A program made the translations under genes and the position numbers. A model generated the notes under the pieces. The model saw only the letters and a program-made list of their open reading frames with translations, did not search any database and was not told where the DNA came from. From a virus, in the IMG/VR virus record IMGVR_UViG_3300032116_000333, positions 1 to 48,304 of that record: a stretch of 48,304 bases of DNA; one strand, written 5' to 3'. Of the stretch, positions 31,816-40,707 are shown one piece after another (position 1 is the stretch's first letter; every line of letters begins with the position of its first letter).

Positions 31816-32758
31816 TATAATACTCCAAAGTTTTAATTAAGCCATCATTAATATTCGTTTTTGCTTGCCAACCCAAGTCATGAGCAATTTTACTCGCATC
31901 CATTGAGTATCTAAAATCATGACCTTTACGATCAGGAACAAAATTAATCCAGTTTTGATACATGTGAACTGGCTTACCCATCAGATCAAGGATGAGTGTA
32001 ATCATATCAAGATTACTCATCTCAACGCCACCACCGATGTTATAACGCTCACCTGACTTAAAGTTTTGACCAATAGTCAGCAATGCATCGCAGTGATCTT
32101 CAACAAACAACCAGTCGCGAACATTTTGACCTGTGCCATAAACTGGAATTGGTGTATTGTTCTTAATGTGACGAATCACAGTTGGAATGAATTTTTCTGA
32201 GTGTTGTCGCGGACCGTAGTTATTTGAGCAATTTGTCACAACTGCTTCAATGTTATGCGTGTTTACATAAGCGCGAACTAAATGATCGCTGGCTGCTTTG
32301 GTTGCAGAATACGGATTGCGTGGATTGTATGGTGTATTTTCTGTGAACGCTGGATCATCATGACCCAAACTACCATATACTTCATCAGTAGAAACGTGAA
32401 CTAATTTCCCTCCGTACTTTTTGATACACTTGAGGATATTGTGAGTTCCGTTAATATTTGTATCCAAGAAAACGTCGTCGCCGCGAATGGAATTATCCAC
32501 ATGAGATTCAGCAGCAAAATGGAAAGTAATATGCGGTTCGTAATCATGATACAAACTCTCCAAATGTCCGAAGTTGCGAATGTCGCAACGTTTGAGTTTG
32601 AGTCGCCAATCGTTCCAATAACCGTCTAAATTGCTTTCGTTTGCCGCATATGAACAATTGTCAATAACGATGATCTCATCTTCAGGATACTTTTTCAGAT
32701 GAGAGATTACGAAATTAGAACCAATAAAACCCAAACCGCCAGTCACAAATGTAGTCAT
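31808..32758 (-). CDS. rmlB: dTDP-glucose 4,6-dehydratase RmlB
   Basis: It converts dTDP-glucose into dTDP-4-keto-6-deoxyglucose, the common precursor of rhamnose and many deoxy sugars. Visible marks are TGGLGFIGSNF (NAD-binding), AAESHVDNSI, STDEVYG (catalytic Asp-Glu), YSATKAASDHL (Tyr-x3-Lys), NNYGPRQ.SEKFIP and GTGQNVRDWLFVEDHC. At 316 aa it is of standard length. First gene of the dTDP-sugar operon. Confidence 0.95.
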   Translation of the reverse strand: MTTFVTGGLGFIGSNFVISHLKKYPEDEIIVIDNCSYAANESNLDGYWNDWRLKLKRCDIRNFGHLESLYHDYEPHITFHFAAESHVDNSIRGDDVFLDTNINGTHNILKCIKKYGGKLVHVSTDEVYGSLGHDDPAFTENTPYNPRNPYSATKAASDHLVRAYVNTHNIEAVVTNCSNNYGPRQHSEKFIPTVIRHIKNNTPIPVYGTGQNVRDWLFVEDHCDALLTIGQNFKSGERYNIGGGVEMSNLDMITLILDLMGKPVHMYQNWINFVPDRKGHDFRYSMDASKIAHDLGWQAKTNINDGLIKTLEYYNA

Positions 32759-32781
32759 AATTCACCCAAGTTATAATTAAA

Positions 32782-34044
32782 TCATGCTGATGTAGCAATC
32801 AACGAAGTTAGGAGTTTTCCTTTTTCTATATAGTTTCTAATATAGGTAGACCCATCAGGTTTACCTTCTGCTTTCACACGCACTTCCAAAAATGATTCTT
32901 CATCTTTGTCTTCAATAATCATTCTTGGTTTACCGCTGGAGTCAATAATCTTTACTTTCAAATCCAAATTTTGAATTGCGCCCATCACTTTACCGAAATC
33001 ATAAACTTTAGCAGCACCACCAGCAAGTTGAACCAAAGTTACATTTTCTTCACCGCTTGTTGCAAACTTTTGTATACCACTACCCAAATTGTTTAACAAA
33101 GTCGTTTTAGTTCTTTTGTTTTTTAGCATAGTGTTCATTTTGTTTGACACATAATCATATACTAGATACACAGCCTTTTCAACTTTTTTCTTCTTTAAAA
33201 GGTTAGTGTAATCGTCTTCCAATTCTGAAACATCAATACCTGCAAGTTTATTCCAAAGTGTAATTTGTTTTTCAAACTCAGAACCGCCAACCTGACCGAA
33301 CTGTTTAACATCATCTGCTTTTAGAGAGATATTAACGTTTGTTGCTTTACCATCGACCTTAACTTTCACGTCAACCTTTGTGCCTTTCTGGTCACCGACG
33401 CCATCACTGATTACATCAATTACATTTTCTTGATTGTTTTCGTAAAGTAGTTTAGACCATTTCGTTATGGTTTGACCGTTTGCGTATTTTGCTGCCGCAT
33501 CAAAAAGATCACTGTACGAGTCCCATGAACTTTGATCTAAAAAGAATTTCATATTGGATTCAGCAAGCGACAAATAGAATTGAACTGTATCTTTGATTTT
33601 GGGATTCTTATTTGGTGATGGGAATGATTTTTCTACAACCTTACCATTTTTAGTTGAAAGGGAGGAAATGATTTCCTTTACTTTACTTGAGTCAATCGGT
33701 TGATTCTTATTTACAAATCGAGCAGCAATTGCTGCGGCAAGAATACCTTCAGCAATGTCGCCTTTGTTACCCTTGTCTTTAGGTTTATCAATAGCACCAA
33801 TAGCAACCAAACCGCTAGTTGTTTCTAGGATCAAATCTAAGGCTGCTCTTTCTGTACTGGATGATGATGCAAGTTGCGAGTACTTTTTCAATACTTGCTT
33901 GTTTTTATCGTTATTTTTTATAATGACAGTTTTGATGCCCGCTTTTATGCCAGTTCTACTATTCATAGAAGAACCAACAACACTTAAAAGACCAGCAGTG
34001 TATTTGGCTAACTGTCCTTTACTTGTAGTTCTTAATTGCGCCAT
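32782..34044 (-). CDS. Conserved-type phage protein, possible nuclease fold, function unknown
   Basis: A 420-aa protein. It contains GDIAEGILAAAIAARF (about 114-129), a central beta region with TKVDVKVKVDG and NISLKADDVKQFGQVGGSEFEKQ (shown in part), and a C-terminal FLEVRVKAEGKP...YIRNYIEKGKLL. The alternation D...(I/V)SLKA resembles the D-x(n)-(E/S)xK core of PD-(D/E)xK nucleases, and I recall restriction-endonuclease-like annotations for marine phage homologues, but this is weak. It lies between the metallopeptidase pair and the dTDP-sugar genes. Confidence 0.78.
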   Translation of the reverse strand: MAQLRTTSKGQLAKYTAGLLSVVGSSMNSRTGIKAGIKTVIIKNNDKNKQVLKKYSQLASSSSTERAALDLILETTSGLVAIGAIDKPKDKGNKGDIAEGILAAAIAARFVNKNQPIDSSKVKEIISSLSTKNGKVVEKSFPSPNKNPKIKDTVQFYLSLAESNMKFFLDQSSWDSYSDLFDAAAKYANGQTITKWSKLLYENNQENVIDVISDGVGDQKGTKVDVKVKVDGKATNVNISLKADDVKQFGQVGGSEFEKQITLWNKLAGIDVSELEDDYTNLLKKKKVEKAVYLVYDYVSNKMNTMLKNKRTKTTLLNNLGSGIQKFATSGEENVTLVQLAGGAAKVYDFGKVMGAIQNLDLKVKIIDSSGKPRMIIEDKDEESFLEVRVKAEGKPDGSTYIRNYIEKGKLLTSLIATSA

Positions 34045-34427
34045 TACTCATAAATTTTAGGATTTTGCTTCCCATAATTCCTCATTATAACACCAGCAAC
34101 GCTATTTGCTTCATTCTCAAAGTCACTGCCAGTTTCGCCAGCATTTCGGGTTAAAATTCCCTTCAAGTTTTGCTGATGATGAACCATTTCGTGAGCCAAA
34201 GTGCGAAGCACGTCAGCTAGGTGACGACCACCTGTATTTAAATAGATTTTCTTTTCGCTTGGACTATACCCACCGAAACTTTTGTTTTCAATTGCAACGT
34301 TTTTGTCTGGGATCAACTCAAGTGCAGGCATTTCTTCAAGTTGCAGGAAGTCGCGAACATAGTTCATAAAGTCATCTATGTGCTCGGTCTTTTCTTCTTC
34401 CTTCAGGTACTGTTTGAACTTCAACAT
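34044..34427 (-). CDS. HExxH metallopeptidase-like protein with capsid-targeting-like N-terminus
   Basis: A 127-aa protein. It starts MLKFKQYLKEEE, again the T4 internal-protein pattern with Glu at residue 10. The zinc motif H79-E80-x2-H83 (LAHEMVHHQQ) is followed by a Glu-rich downstream helix (GSDFENEANSVAG, E104 or E106 as third ligand). This is the minimal gluzincin-like arrangement and a recurrent small metallopeptidase in T4-like marine phages. Its start overlaps the end of the next HExxH gene by 56 nt. Confidence 0.85.
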   Translation of the reverse strand: MLKFKQYLKEEEKTEHIDDFMNYVRDFLQLEEMPALELIPDKNVAIENKSFGGYSPSEKKIYLNTGGRHLADVLRTLAHEMVHHQQNLKGILTRNAGETGSDFENEANSVAGVIMRNYGKQNPKIYE

Positions 34428-35034
34428 TGAGTTTATAAACCTTTTTTAAGAATTTTTTCCAAACTTTAGGATCGGCAGTACGAAAGTGCATACGATACAT
34501 AAAGATCGCTTCGCTTTCTCGCCAACCTATTTTATGGGCTGCTCTTAATTTATTTATATTCAATCTTTCGGCTTGAGTTTCGTATGCATGAGCGTCCAAT
34601 TCGTCTGGATTCCCATAATACATCGCCTTCAATTTATGCTGTTTTGGTTTAGGTTTATACTCTTTCTGTATGAGCCAATGACGCCCTCTTTGCTGATGTT
34701 TATGGCGATACTCATGATGAATAGCCCGAACAATCTTTATCGCCAGGTTTTTAGCACCCTTTTGAGTTATGATCGCCTTTTTAACTTCTTTTGGAAAGTT
34801 TAATTGAATGTATATGTGTTCGGGGATAATATCCCGTATTCGATAACAATAATGACCGTTTACAATTACATTATGATCTGGATAGTATTCTTCGTCAAAT
34901 CGACCTGAAGAAAAACAAACAATGTACTTCTTAAAGGCAGCATTTAACTCGCGGATCATAGAGGGAATATGCTTTTCGCCGACCCAATTTTCGGCAAGAG
35001 CAAAAACCTTCTTTTCGATCCGCTCTAACTTCAT
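34372..35034 (-). CDS. Second HExxH metallopeptidase-like protein
   Basis: A 220-aa basic protein with a zinc-type motif H107-E108-x2-H111 (HHEYRHKHQ) and a downstream YYGNPDELDAHAYE (139-152) supplying an acidic third ligand. The pattern GNPDE.DAHAYE after HEY.H is one I recall from phage proteins annotated as putative peptidases. It overlaps gp41 by 4 nt (ATGA) and the smaller HExxH gene by 56 nt. Catalysis is inferred from motif only. Confidence 0.82.
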   Translation of the reverse strand: MKLERIEKKVFALAENWVGEKHIPSMIRELNAAFKKYIVCFSSGRFDEEYYPDHNVIVNGHYCYRIRDIIPEHIYIQLNFPKEVKKAIITQKGAKNLAIKIVRAIHHEYRHKHQQRGRHWLIQKEYKPKPKQHKLKAMYYGNPDELDAHAYETQAERLNINKLRAAHKIGWRESEAIFMYRMHFRTADPKVWKKFLKKVYKLNVEVQTVPEGRRKDRAHR

Positions 35035-36416
35035 ACCTTGATGCCGCTAAACTTGTTCTTTGGTTTCTCGTATGACCCGCCGCGATCTAACTCTTGCCCA
35101 GAGTCAGCCAAGGTAGTTTGAGCAGCAGCCTCTACGTCGTATAGTTTCATCTTGGAACGATCAACTCCCACAACGAACCTTTTATTTAGGGTCGGGTCGT
35201 TATAACGATTCTTCAACTGCTTCACCATAATGTGATTCAGTTTTTCTAATTCCTCAGAAGTGATAAGCGCAAACATAAAGTCAGCCGTCGCAGGGAGACC
35301 GAACGACTCTGAAGTATCTTCCAAGCCAGGATCGGTATTGGTATAACCTGAACGAGTCGTTTGAGTAGCCGAAACGATCGGAACCTTAAACTCAACTGCC
35401 AAGCCGCGAAGTTCCTCGGCGATGGCTTTAATGTAAGAATACGAGTTTACGTTAGCGCCATGTTTCAGACGAGCAGAGGCGCAAATATTCAAATAGTCGA
35501 TGAATACGATATCTGGCTTGAAGTTCTTTTTGATTGCCAATTCATTCAACAGAGTACGGAAGTGAATAGAACCTGCCGATGCCGTCGGGTATTCTTTAAT
35601 GATCAACTTACCCTTGATGTTCTCTTTAATACGAGAGATCTTTCTTTCGTAAGTATCTTTCGGAAGATTGGCAAGGTCATCAAGTTTGACGTTAAGAAGA
35701 TTCGCGTCAATGCGCTCGGCGATTTTTTCTTCAGCCATTTCAAGGGTAATGTATAGAACGTTATAGTTCTGACTCAACGCACCTGCTGCCACATGGCACA
35801 TGAACAAAGACTTACCGACACCTGTACCAGCAAGTGCAATATTCAAAGTCTTGGTTGGCAATCCACCCTTTGTAATGCGATTGAAGAAGTCAAGATCAAA
35901 CGGAATGCGCTTTTCAACTTGATGATAAAAGTCAAATCGCTTTGACGCATCTTCAATATAGTCGTGACCGATATTAGGATCGAAGGATACTGAAAGCGCA
36001 TCTGAAAGAATTTTAGGAATTGCGCCTTTAGTCTTGTCGCTCTTTTCATCAAGAATATGAATAGACTCAAGAATAGCATTATGAAGTGCTTTCTCTTGAC
36101 AAAACTTTTCGGTCAGTTCAATAAGCCATTCAAGTTTACTTGAGTCATCACTCGCTTGAAGATTATCAATCAATTCATTTGATTGACGGAAATCTTCTTC
36201 GAATAAATTATCTCTCTGCGTAAGAGAGATATTGATGGCTTCAAACGAAGGAAGATTATTATACTTTAGAACATAACTCTGAACTTCTTCAAAAACGATC
36301 TTTTCAATTCTTTCTTGAAAGTACTCGCTTTTTAGAAACGGAAGAGTTTTTCTTACGAACTGCTCGTTTTTGAACAGGTTCTTCAATATAATCTGTTCGA
36401 TCTTCGTCAAATTCAT
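35031..36416 (-). CDS. 41: Replicative DNA helicase, T4 gp41-like (DnaB family)
   Basis: It unwinds DNA at the fork and works with the gp61-like primase. The 461-aa protein has an N-terminal helical domain, then a RecA-like core with Walker A AGTGVGKS (196-203), ITLEM, Walker B-like DIVFIDYLN and ATQTTRSG, followed by TSESFGLPATADFMFAL. All are typical of gp41/DnaB helicases. The first 113 nt overlap the 3' end of the upstream gene in another frame. It is in the T4-like block polymerase-UvsX-gp41. Confidence 0.94.
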   Translation of the reverse strand: MNLTKIEQIILKNLFKNEQFVRKTLPFLKSEYFQERIEKIVFEEVQSYVLKYNNLPSFEAINISLTQRDNLFEEDFRQSNELIDNLQASDDSSKLEWLIELTEKFCQEKALHNAILESIHILDEKSDKTKGAIPKILSDALSVSFDPNIGHDYIEDASKRFDFYHQVEKRIPFDLDFFNRITKGGLPTKTLNIALAGTGVGKSLFMCHVAAGALSQNYNVLYITLEMAEEKIAERIDANLLNVKLDDLANLPKDTYERKISRIKENIKGKLIIKEYPTASAGSIHFRTLLNELAIKKNFKPDIVFIDYLNICASARLKHGANVNSYSYIKAIAEELRGLAVEFKVPIVSATQTTRSGYTNTDPGLEDTSESFGLPATADFMFALITSEELEKLNHIMVKQLKNRYNDPTLNKRFVVGVDRSKMKLYDVEAAAQTTLADSGQELDRGGSYEKPKNKFSGIKV

Positions 36417-36804
36417 TATCTACTCCCCTCAACTCTTGTTCTAAAGATTTCATTCTGTCGTCGGCTGCCTTAATTGCATCTTCAAGAACAACCAATAAAA
36501 TGTCACCAGTTATTTTATTAAATCCTTCATCAAGAGTCAAGTCGCGTTTAAATTTACTGGGCTGTTGAATAACATCAACATCAAAAGTGGCTTTCGCTGA
36601 ACCGTCTGGTAAAGTCTCACCAACTTTAATTGCGCCAATAGAGAATACAACATCTTTGTACTTACCTTTAAGAATTTTAAAGGCAGCGACATGATTTTCA
36701 TTTTGATATAGTTTATCGTCAGAGTAGATTTCATAAAATCTTCCTCTACGATATTTGTAATCGCGATACCACGTATTGAATTTGTCACGAAGATTATTCA
36801 GCAT
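36304..36804 (-). CDS. Conserved-type phage protein with basic tail, overlapping gp41
   Basis: A 166-aa protein. A basic start (MLNNLRDKFNTWYRDYKYRR) is followed by a beta-rich domain (FYEIYSDDKLYQNENHVAAF, VFSIGAIKVGE), a helix, and a Lys/Arg/Ser-rich C-terminus. The ATG at 36804 overlaps the uvsX end by 11 nt. Its last 37 codons are read from DNA that also encodes the N-terminus of gp41. Both frames look like real protein. It has no known motif; its place between uvsX and gp41 suggests a role in replication or recombination. Confidence 0.8.
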   Translation of the reverse strand: MLNNLRDKFNTWYRDYKYRRGRFYEIYSDDKLYQNENHVAAFKILKGKYKDVVFSIGAIKVGETLPDGSAKATFDVDVIQQPSKFKRDLTLDEGFNKITGDILLVVLEDAIKAADDRMKSLEQELRGVDNEFDEDRTDYIEEPVQKRAVRKKNSSVSKKRVLSRKN

Positions 36805-37852
36805 CTTCCTGTTCCTTAACAACATCTAGGTTGCCAGCAACTGCTGAACTGAATTGATAGTTTTTACGAATCCATTCCTTAAAGGCATCATCAGCAAGAA
36901 TGCTATCCCAGAATTCAGGACATTCGGTGTCAGCCAAACGCCACTTCTTCGCATCAACTTCACCAGTGCCAGTATTGACCTTTGCGTACCAACCGACATT
37001 TGGCTTGGTGACGTGACCAGATTCTAGAGCCATTTCAAGAAGACCGCTATACTTGCTAATGCCACCGTCAAAACGAACAGTAACAGGAATCTTTGCCTTC
37101 TCTCTAACATATCGAGACTTTTCAACATTAATAATAAAATTGTACCCAATGAGATCTTGTCCATCTTTTTCCTGCTGGCGTCCGAGAATATAAATGTTAT
37201 CAGCCGAGTAATAGGAACCTGTTCCGCCACCGACGATGTCTTTTGGATACAAACCGATTTCCTTATAGGTGTGGTTGACTACAACCATCGGAATGTCCTT
37301 CAAGGTGAGGTGTGGGGTCACCATACGGAACAGGGATTTTATTTGCTTTGCGCGACTCATATCAGCAACTGACTTCTGATCTAGCGCGTCCTCAACTTCT
37401 TTCTTAGAAGCAAGGTTGCCGATAGAATCGATGACGATCATAACACGTTCGCCGCGCTCGATCTGAGTCAACTGCTGCATAATATCAAACTTCAATTGTT
37501 CAACATCCGTAATCGGAGTGTGAACAACGCGATCAGTGTCGATACCAAACGAAGTGAAATAGTTTTGCGGAGTACCGAACTCTGAATCATAGAAAAGAAC
37601 AACTGAATCGGGATACTTATCTTGGTATGCCTTTACCATCAAAAGACTGAATGCAGTTTTGAAGTGCTTTGAAGGACCAGCCCACATGGTGAGACCAGGA
37701 GTGAAACCACCATCAAGGTCGCCAGAGAACGCAACGTTCACGACTGGAATCTTTGTTTGAATCATGTCCTTTGCAGCAAAGAACTTGGAACGAGCAAGAA
37801 TTGCAGAATCCTTAATCGTCGAATTTTTCTTAATCTTATCAAGTAAACTCAT
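36794..37852 (-). CDS. uvsX: RecA-like recombinase UvsX
   Basis: It forms filaments on single-stranded DNA and drives strand exchange for recombination-dependent replication. The 352-aa protein has Walker A GPSKHFKT (59-66), the Walker B region MIVIDSIGNL, and the VVVNHTYKEIGLYPKDIVGGG loop typical of T4 UvsX. The C-terminus is acidic (KEQEDAE), as in the family. It follows the polymerase gene after 12 nt. Confidence 0.95.
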   Translation of the reverse strand: MSLLDKIKKNSTIKDSAILARSKFFAAKDMIQTKIPVVNVAFSGDLDGGFTPGLTMWAGPSKHFKTAFSLLMVKAYQDKYPDSVVLFYDSEFGTPQNYFTSFGIDTDRVVHTPITDVEQLKFDIMQQLTQIERGERVMIVIDSIGNLASKKEVEDALDQKSVADMSRAKQIKSLFRMVTPHLTLKDIPMVVVNHTYKEIGLYPKDIVGGGTGSYYSADNIYILGRQQEKDGQDLIGYNFIINVEKSRYVREKAKIPVTVRFDGGISKYSGLLEMALESGHVTKPNVGWYAKVNTGTGEVDAKKWRLADTECPEFWDSILADDAFKEWIRKNYQFSSAVAGNLDVVKEQEDAE

Positions 37853-37864
37853 TTGTATCTCTCC

Positions 37865-40417
37865 TTATGAGAAGAAGTCATCTAGGGAATTTGTTTTCTC
37901 GCTTTTCCAATTAATACTATTCAACACAATAGTCAATGGGTCAAGAAATGATTTCTGGAATTGAGTATCATAATCTAGATACGGTCCCAAGTCAAATTCT
38001 TTTGGGATAGTTGTTAGGAACGAGATCACACTACACTGTAATGGATTTGGTTCTTTTACATAAAGGAATTTGATCTTTTCGCCTTCTTTGATTTCTTGAT
38101 ACTTCTTTTCAAGACCCTTTGAACGGATCGCATTATTAAAAATAAGCGCACCCTTAACATGAATTGGTGTACCTTTCGCATAAACACTATTTTTGTCAGC
38201 ATATTCTTTTACACCATTCACTGATCGTGGAAACGCAATATCTTCAACAGGCAACGATTTAAAATGTCGACGGAAATCTGCAATGAACTGAATCAAAGCG
38301 TCTTGATCTTTTGTAAGAATAACTTCAAACGCTTCTTTAATCTTTTCACGACAAGCGTTCGGCGTTGATGACTTAACTGCTTCAAGACCCATGATCTTCA
38401 ATTTAGGCTTCTTGTATTCAACGCCTTCGTTATTATACACGTTGATCAAATATCTTTTCTTCGCAGTCCAGATTGCTTTATCCGCAAGAGCCTCGCGCTT
38501 CATCTTCATCTTCTGCGCATAAGCATTTACATATTCAGACAACTGTTGATACGAAGAATCAATATATGGCTGAAGTTTCTGTTCACAAAACTGATCCATC
38601 GCACGAATGATCTTAAGACGATCAACCTTATCAATATTTGGAATAGACTTTTTAATCATCGGACCAAGATTCAAGTAGATTGAATCGGTATCAGAAGCAA
38701 TTACATAATCAGCATTTCGCGTTTTAAGAATCTTATTGATGTAATCGTTAAGTTGATTTTCAATCCAACGAATTGATAACTGACCGCTCAAAGTAATCGC
38801 TTCAGCAATACGAATATCAAAGAAACGGAAGTACTGATTACCGATAGCACCGTAAGCAGAATTCAGCGTAACCTTTTTAGCCAACTGAATGTTATTGAAC
38901 TTTGCTATTTGCTTTTCAAGTTCGCGTTTCTCAGATTCAGAGACAGACTTCTCAAGCAACTTCTTTGCTTCCGTAGCCTTGTTCTTATACATGGCGCGAT
39001 CTTCATACATGCGCTCCATGATTTCAGACAAGAACCCTTGCTTACTGATATCAAACAACTGACCGTTTGGAGTCAGAGTTACTTTCAGTTTTTTCAAATC
39101 GGCTGTTGGAATATTACCAGCGAGTAATGAATCAACATTGATCTTACTACCATACGCTGCCATATAATTGCGCATGTCTGGCGTATAGTCTTTCGGTTCA
39201 ATGAGCATCTCTGGCGAAAGATTATATTGCATGATCAAGTGAGGATACAGACTGTTCAAGTCAAACGATGCAACCCATTCATGCATACCAAGGATCGGAT
39301 CCTTAACGAACGCACCAGCATATTGACTATCCTTCGCTGAGTTTTTGCGAGGAGGAATAACCATATGCTTGGCTTTAAGGGTATTGTATGTGATCGTATC
39401 CCACATTCTTACCTGCGAGAATACGTCATCATAGTTTACCTTGGCGTCATATGCCAGAGTCATCGCCAGTTCAATCAATCGAATTTTATCTTCAAGTTTC
39501 TGAACAAGTTCTACGTCGCGAATATTATACTCGATGAACTTCTGATAATCCAAACGATACAATTGATGCAGATTTTCGTATTCAGAATAATCGAGTTTAC
39601 GTTCACCTAATTCAACGCTGCAGATATGATCGAGTTTGTATGACTCTTGGTTTGGATTTGACGAATACTTACGATACAATTCGTAATAGTCAAGAATGGC
39701 AATACCCATCAAGTCATAACAAACTTGAACCTTACCTCTGAAGTTTACTTCGCTTGAAGAAACTTTACCCCATGGAGAAAGTTTCAACGCCTTATCCTCG
39801 CCAAAAAGGCGAGTGATGCGCTTTACGAGATAAGGGAAGTCGAAGAAGCGAACGTTCCAGCCACTCACAATATCAGGATAATATAAAGTCCACTTGTCGA
39901 TGAACTTTTCAATCAGTTCAAATTCATCCTGACATTTGATATACTCTGTATTCTCAAATGTATTATTGAACTCACCACAACCAAAGACATAGTTGCGACC
40001 ATTCATTCCAAGAGTGATTGCTGTAACTTCTTCGTTTGCTTTACTTGGTTCAGGGAAGCCATTCTCAGAACCCACCTCAATGTCGATATATGCAACGCAG
40101 ATATGAGTCAAGTCCCAATCAATTTCCTCTGGGAAGATATCTGAGATAAAAGCATATTCAAAACGGTTTGATCCATAAATTTCAAAGTTGTTTACATCTT
40201 TGAATTCTTCTATAAACGATCTGGCTTCGCGAATAGATTTGAATGTCTTTTCTTCAACATACTCTTTGTTTAGAGTTTGCCATTTGGTCGGTGTTTGAGA
40301 CTTCACATACAACTTTGGATTGTAGTGAACTTTTTTGCGGAATCGTTTACCGTCTTTAATTCCGCGAAACAACACATTGTCGCCTATAAGGGCGACATTA
40401 GTGTAGAATGCACTCAT
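37865..40417 (-). CDS. 43: DNA polymerase, family B, T4 gp43-like
   Basis: The replicative polymerase with proofreading exonuclease. At 850 aa it is slightly shorter than T4 gp43. Exonuclease motif I is YIDIEVGSE (D112, E114), motif II lies in WNVRFFDFPYLVKR, polymerase motif A is DLNSLYPHLI, motif B lies in KVTLNSAYGAIGNQYFRF and motif C is ASDTDSIY. The last residues (TNSLDDFFS) form the clamp-binding tail found in gp43 proteins. It is first of the polymerase-UvsX-gp41 block and overlaps the Sm-like gene by 4 nt. Confidence 0.97.
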   Translation of the reverse strand: MSAFYTNVALIGDNVLFRGIKDGKRFRKKVHYNPKLYVKSQTPTKWQTLNKEYVEEKTFKSIREARSFIEEFKDVNNFEIYGSNRFEYAFISDIFPEEIDWDLTHICVAYIDIEVGSENGFPEPSKANEEVTAITLGMNGRNYVFGCGEFNNTFENTEYIKCQDEFELIEKFIDKWTLYYPDIVSGWNVRFFDFPYLVKRITRLFGEDKALKLSPWGKVSSSEVNFRGKVQVCYDLMGIAILDYYELYRKYSSNPNQESYKLDHICSVELGERKLDYSEYENLHQLYRLDYQKFIEYNIRDVELVQKLEDKIRLIELAMTLAYDAKVNYDDVFSQVRMWDTITYNTLKAKHMVIPPRKNSAKDSQYAGAFVKDPILGMHEWVASFDLNSLYPHLIMQYNLSPEMLIEPKDYTPDMRNYMAAYGSKINVDSLLAGNIPTADLKKLKVTLTPNGQLFDISKQGFLSEIMERMYEDRAMYKNKATEAKKLLEKSVSESEKRELEKQIAKFNNIQLAKKVTLNSAYGAIGNQYFRFFDIRIAEAITLSGQLSIRWIENQLNDYINKILKTRNADYVIASDTDSIYLNLGPMIKKSIPNIDKVDRLKIIRAMDQFCEQKLQPYIDSSYQQLSEYVNAYAQKMKMKREALADKAIWTAKKRYLINVYNNEGVEYKKPKLKIMGLEAVKSSTPNACREKIKEAFEVILTKDQDALIQFIADFRRHFKSLPVEDIAFPRSVNGVKEYADKNSVYAKGTPIHVKGALIFNNAIRSKGLEKKYQEIKEGEKIKFLYVKEPNPLQCSVISFLTTIPKEFDLGPYLDYDTQFQKSFLDPLTIVLNSINWKSEKTNSLDDFFS

Positions 40418-40707
40418 ACGATCAATTGTTTAGGAGGGGTGACGATTCCACCGAACATTGAGCTGTAAGTGTTTTTAACTTCGTCCGTTGGGTTACCCAT
40501 TGTGACTACGTTACTCAGTCCTATTGAAACGAGCCTCTCGCCCTCTATCAGACTACACCAAGGCATGAAGCCAAACGTGAAACCGTCTTGTGATGGGCGA
40601 ATAACAATTGCTAGCGGATTCTTTAATGTGATGAGCGTTTCATCTTCAAGAGTTACCTCACCAATAATCTCTTCACCTGTAATTAATTTAAGAATTTTAA
40701 TATTCAT
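40414..40707 (-). CDS. Sm-like small phage protein
   Basis: A 97-aa beta-rich protein. The start (MNIKILKLITGEEIIGEV) followed by LKNPLAIVI and FGFMPWCSL, then a C-terminal helix and GGIVTPPK, matches a phage protein family I recall as Sm/Hfq-like (the LITGEEIIGEV strand pair resembles the Sm1 motif). Two ATGs lie six bases apart; GGAA lies 6 nt before the one at 40707, so that start is preferred over 40713. It overlaps the polymerase start. T4 has the RNA-binding repressor RegA near gene 43, so an RNA-binding role is attractive but unproved. Confidence 0.8.
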   Translation of the reverse strand: MNIKILKLITGEEIIGEVTLEDETLITLKNPLAIVIRPSQDGFTFGFMPWCSLIEGERLVSIGLSNVVTMGNPTDEVKNTYSSMFGGIVTPPKQLIV

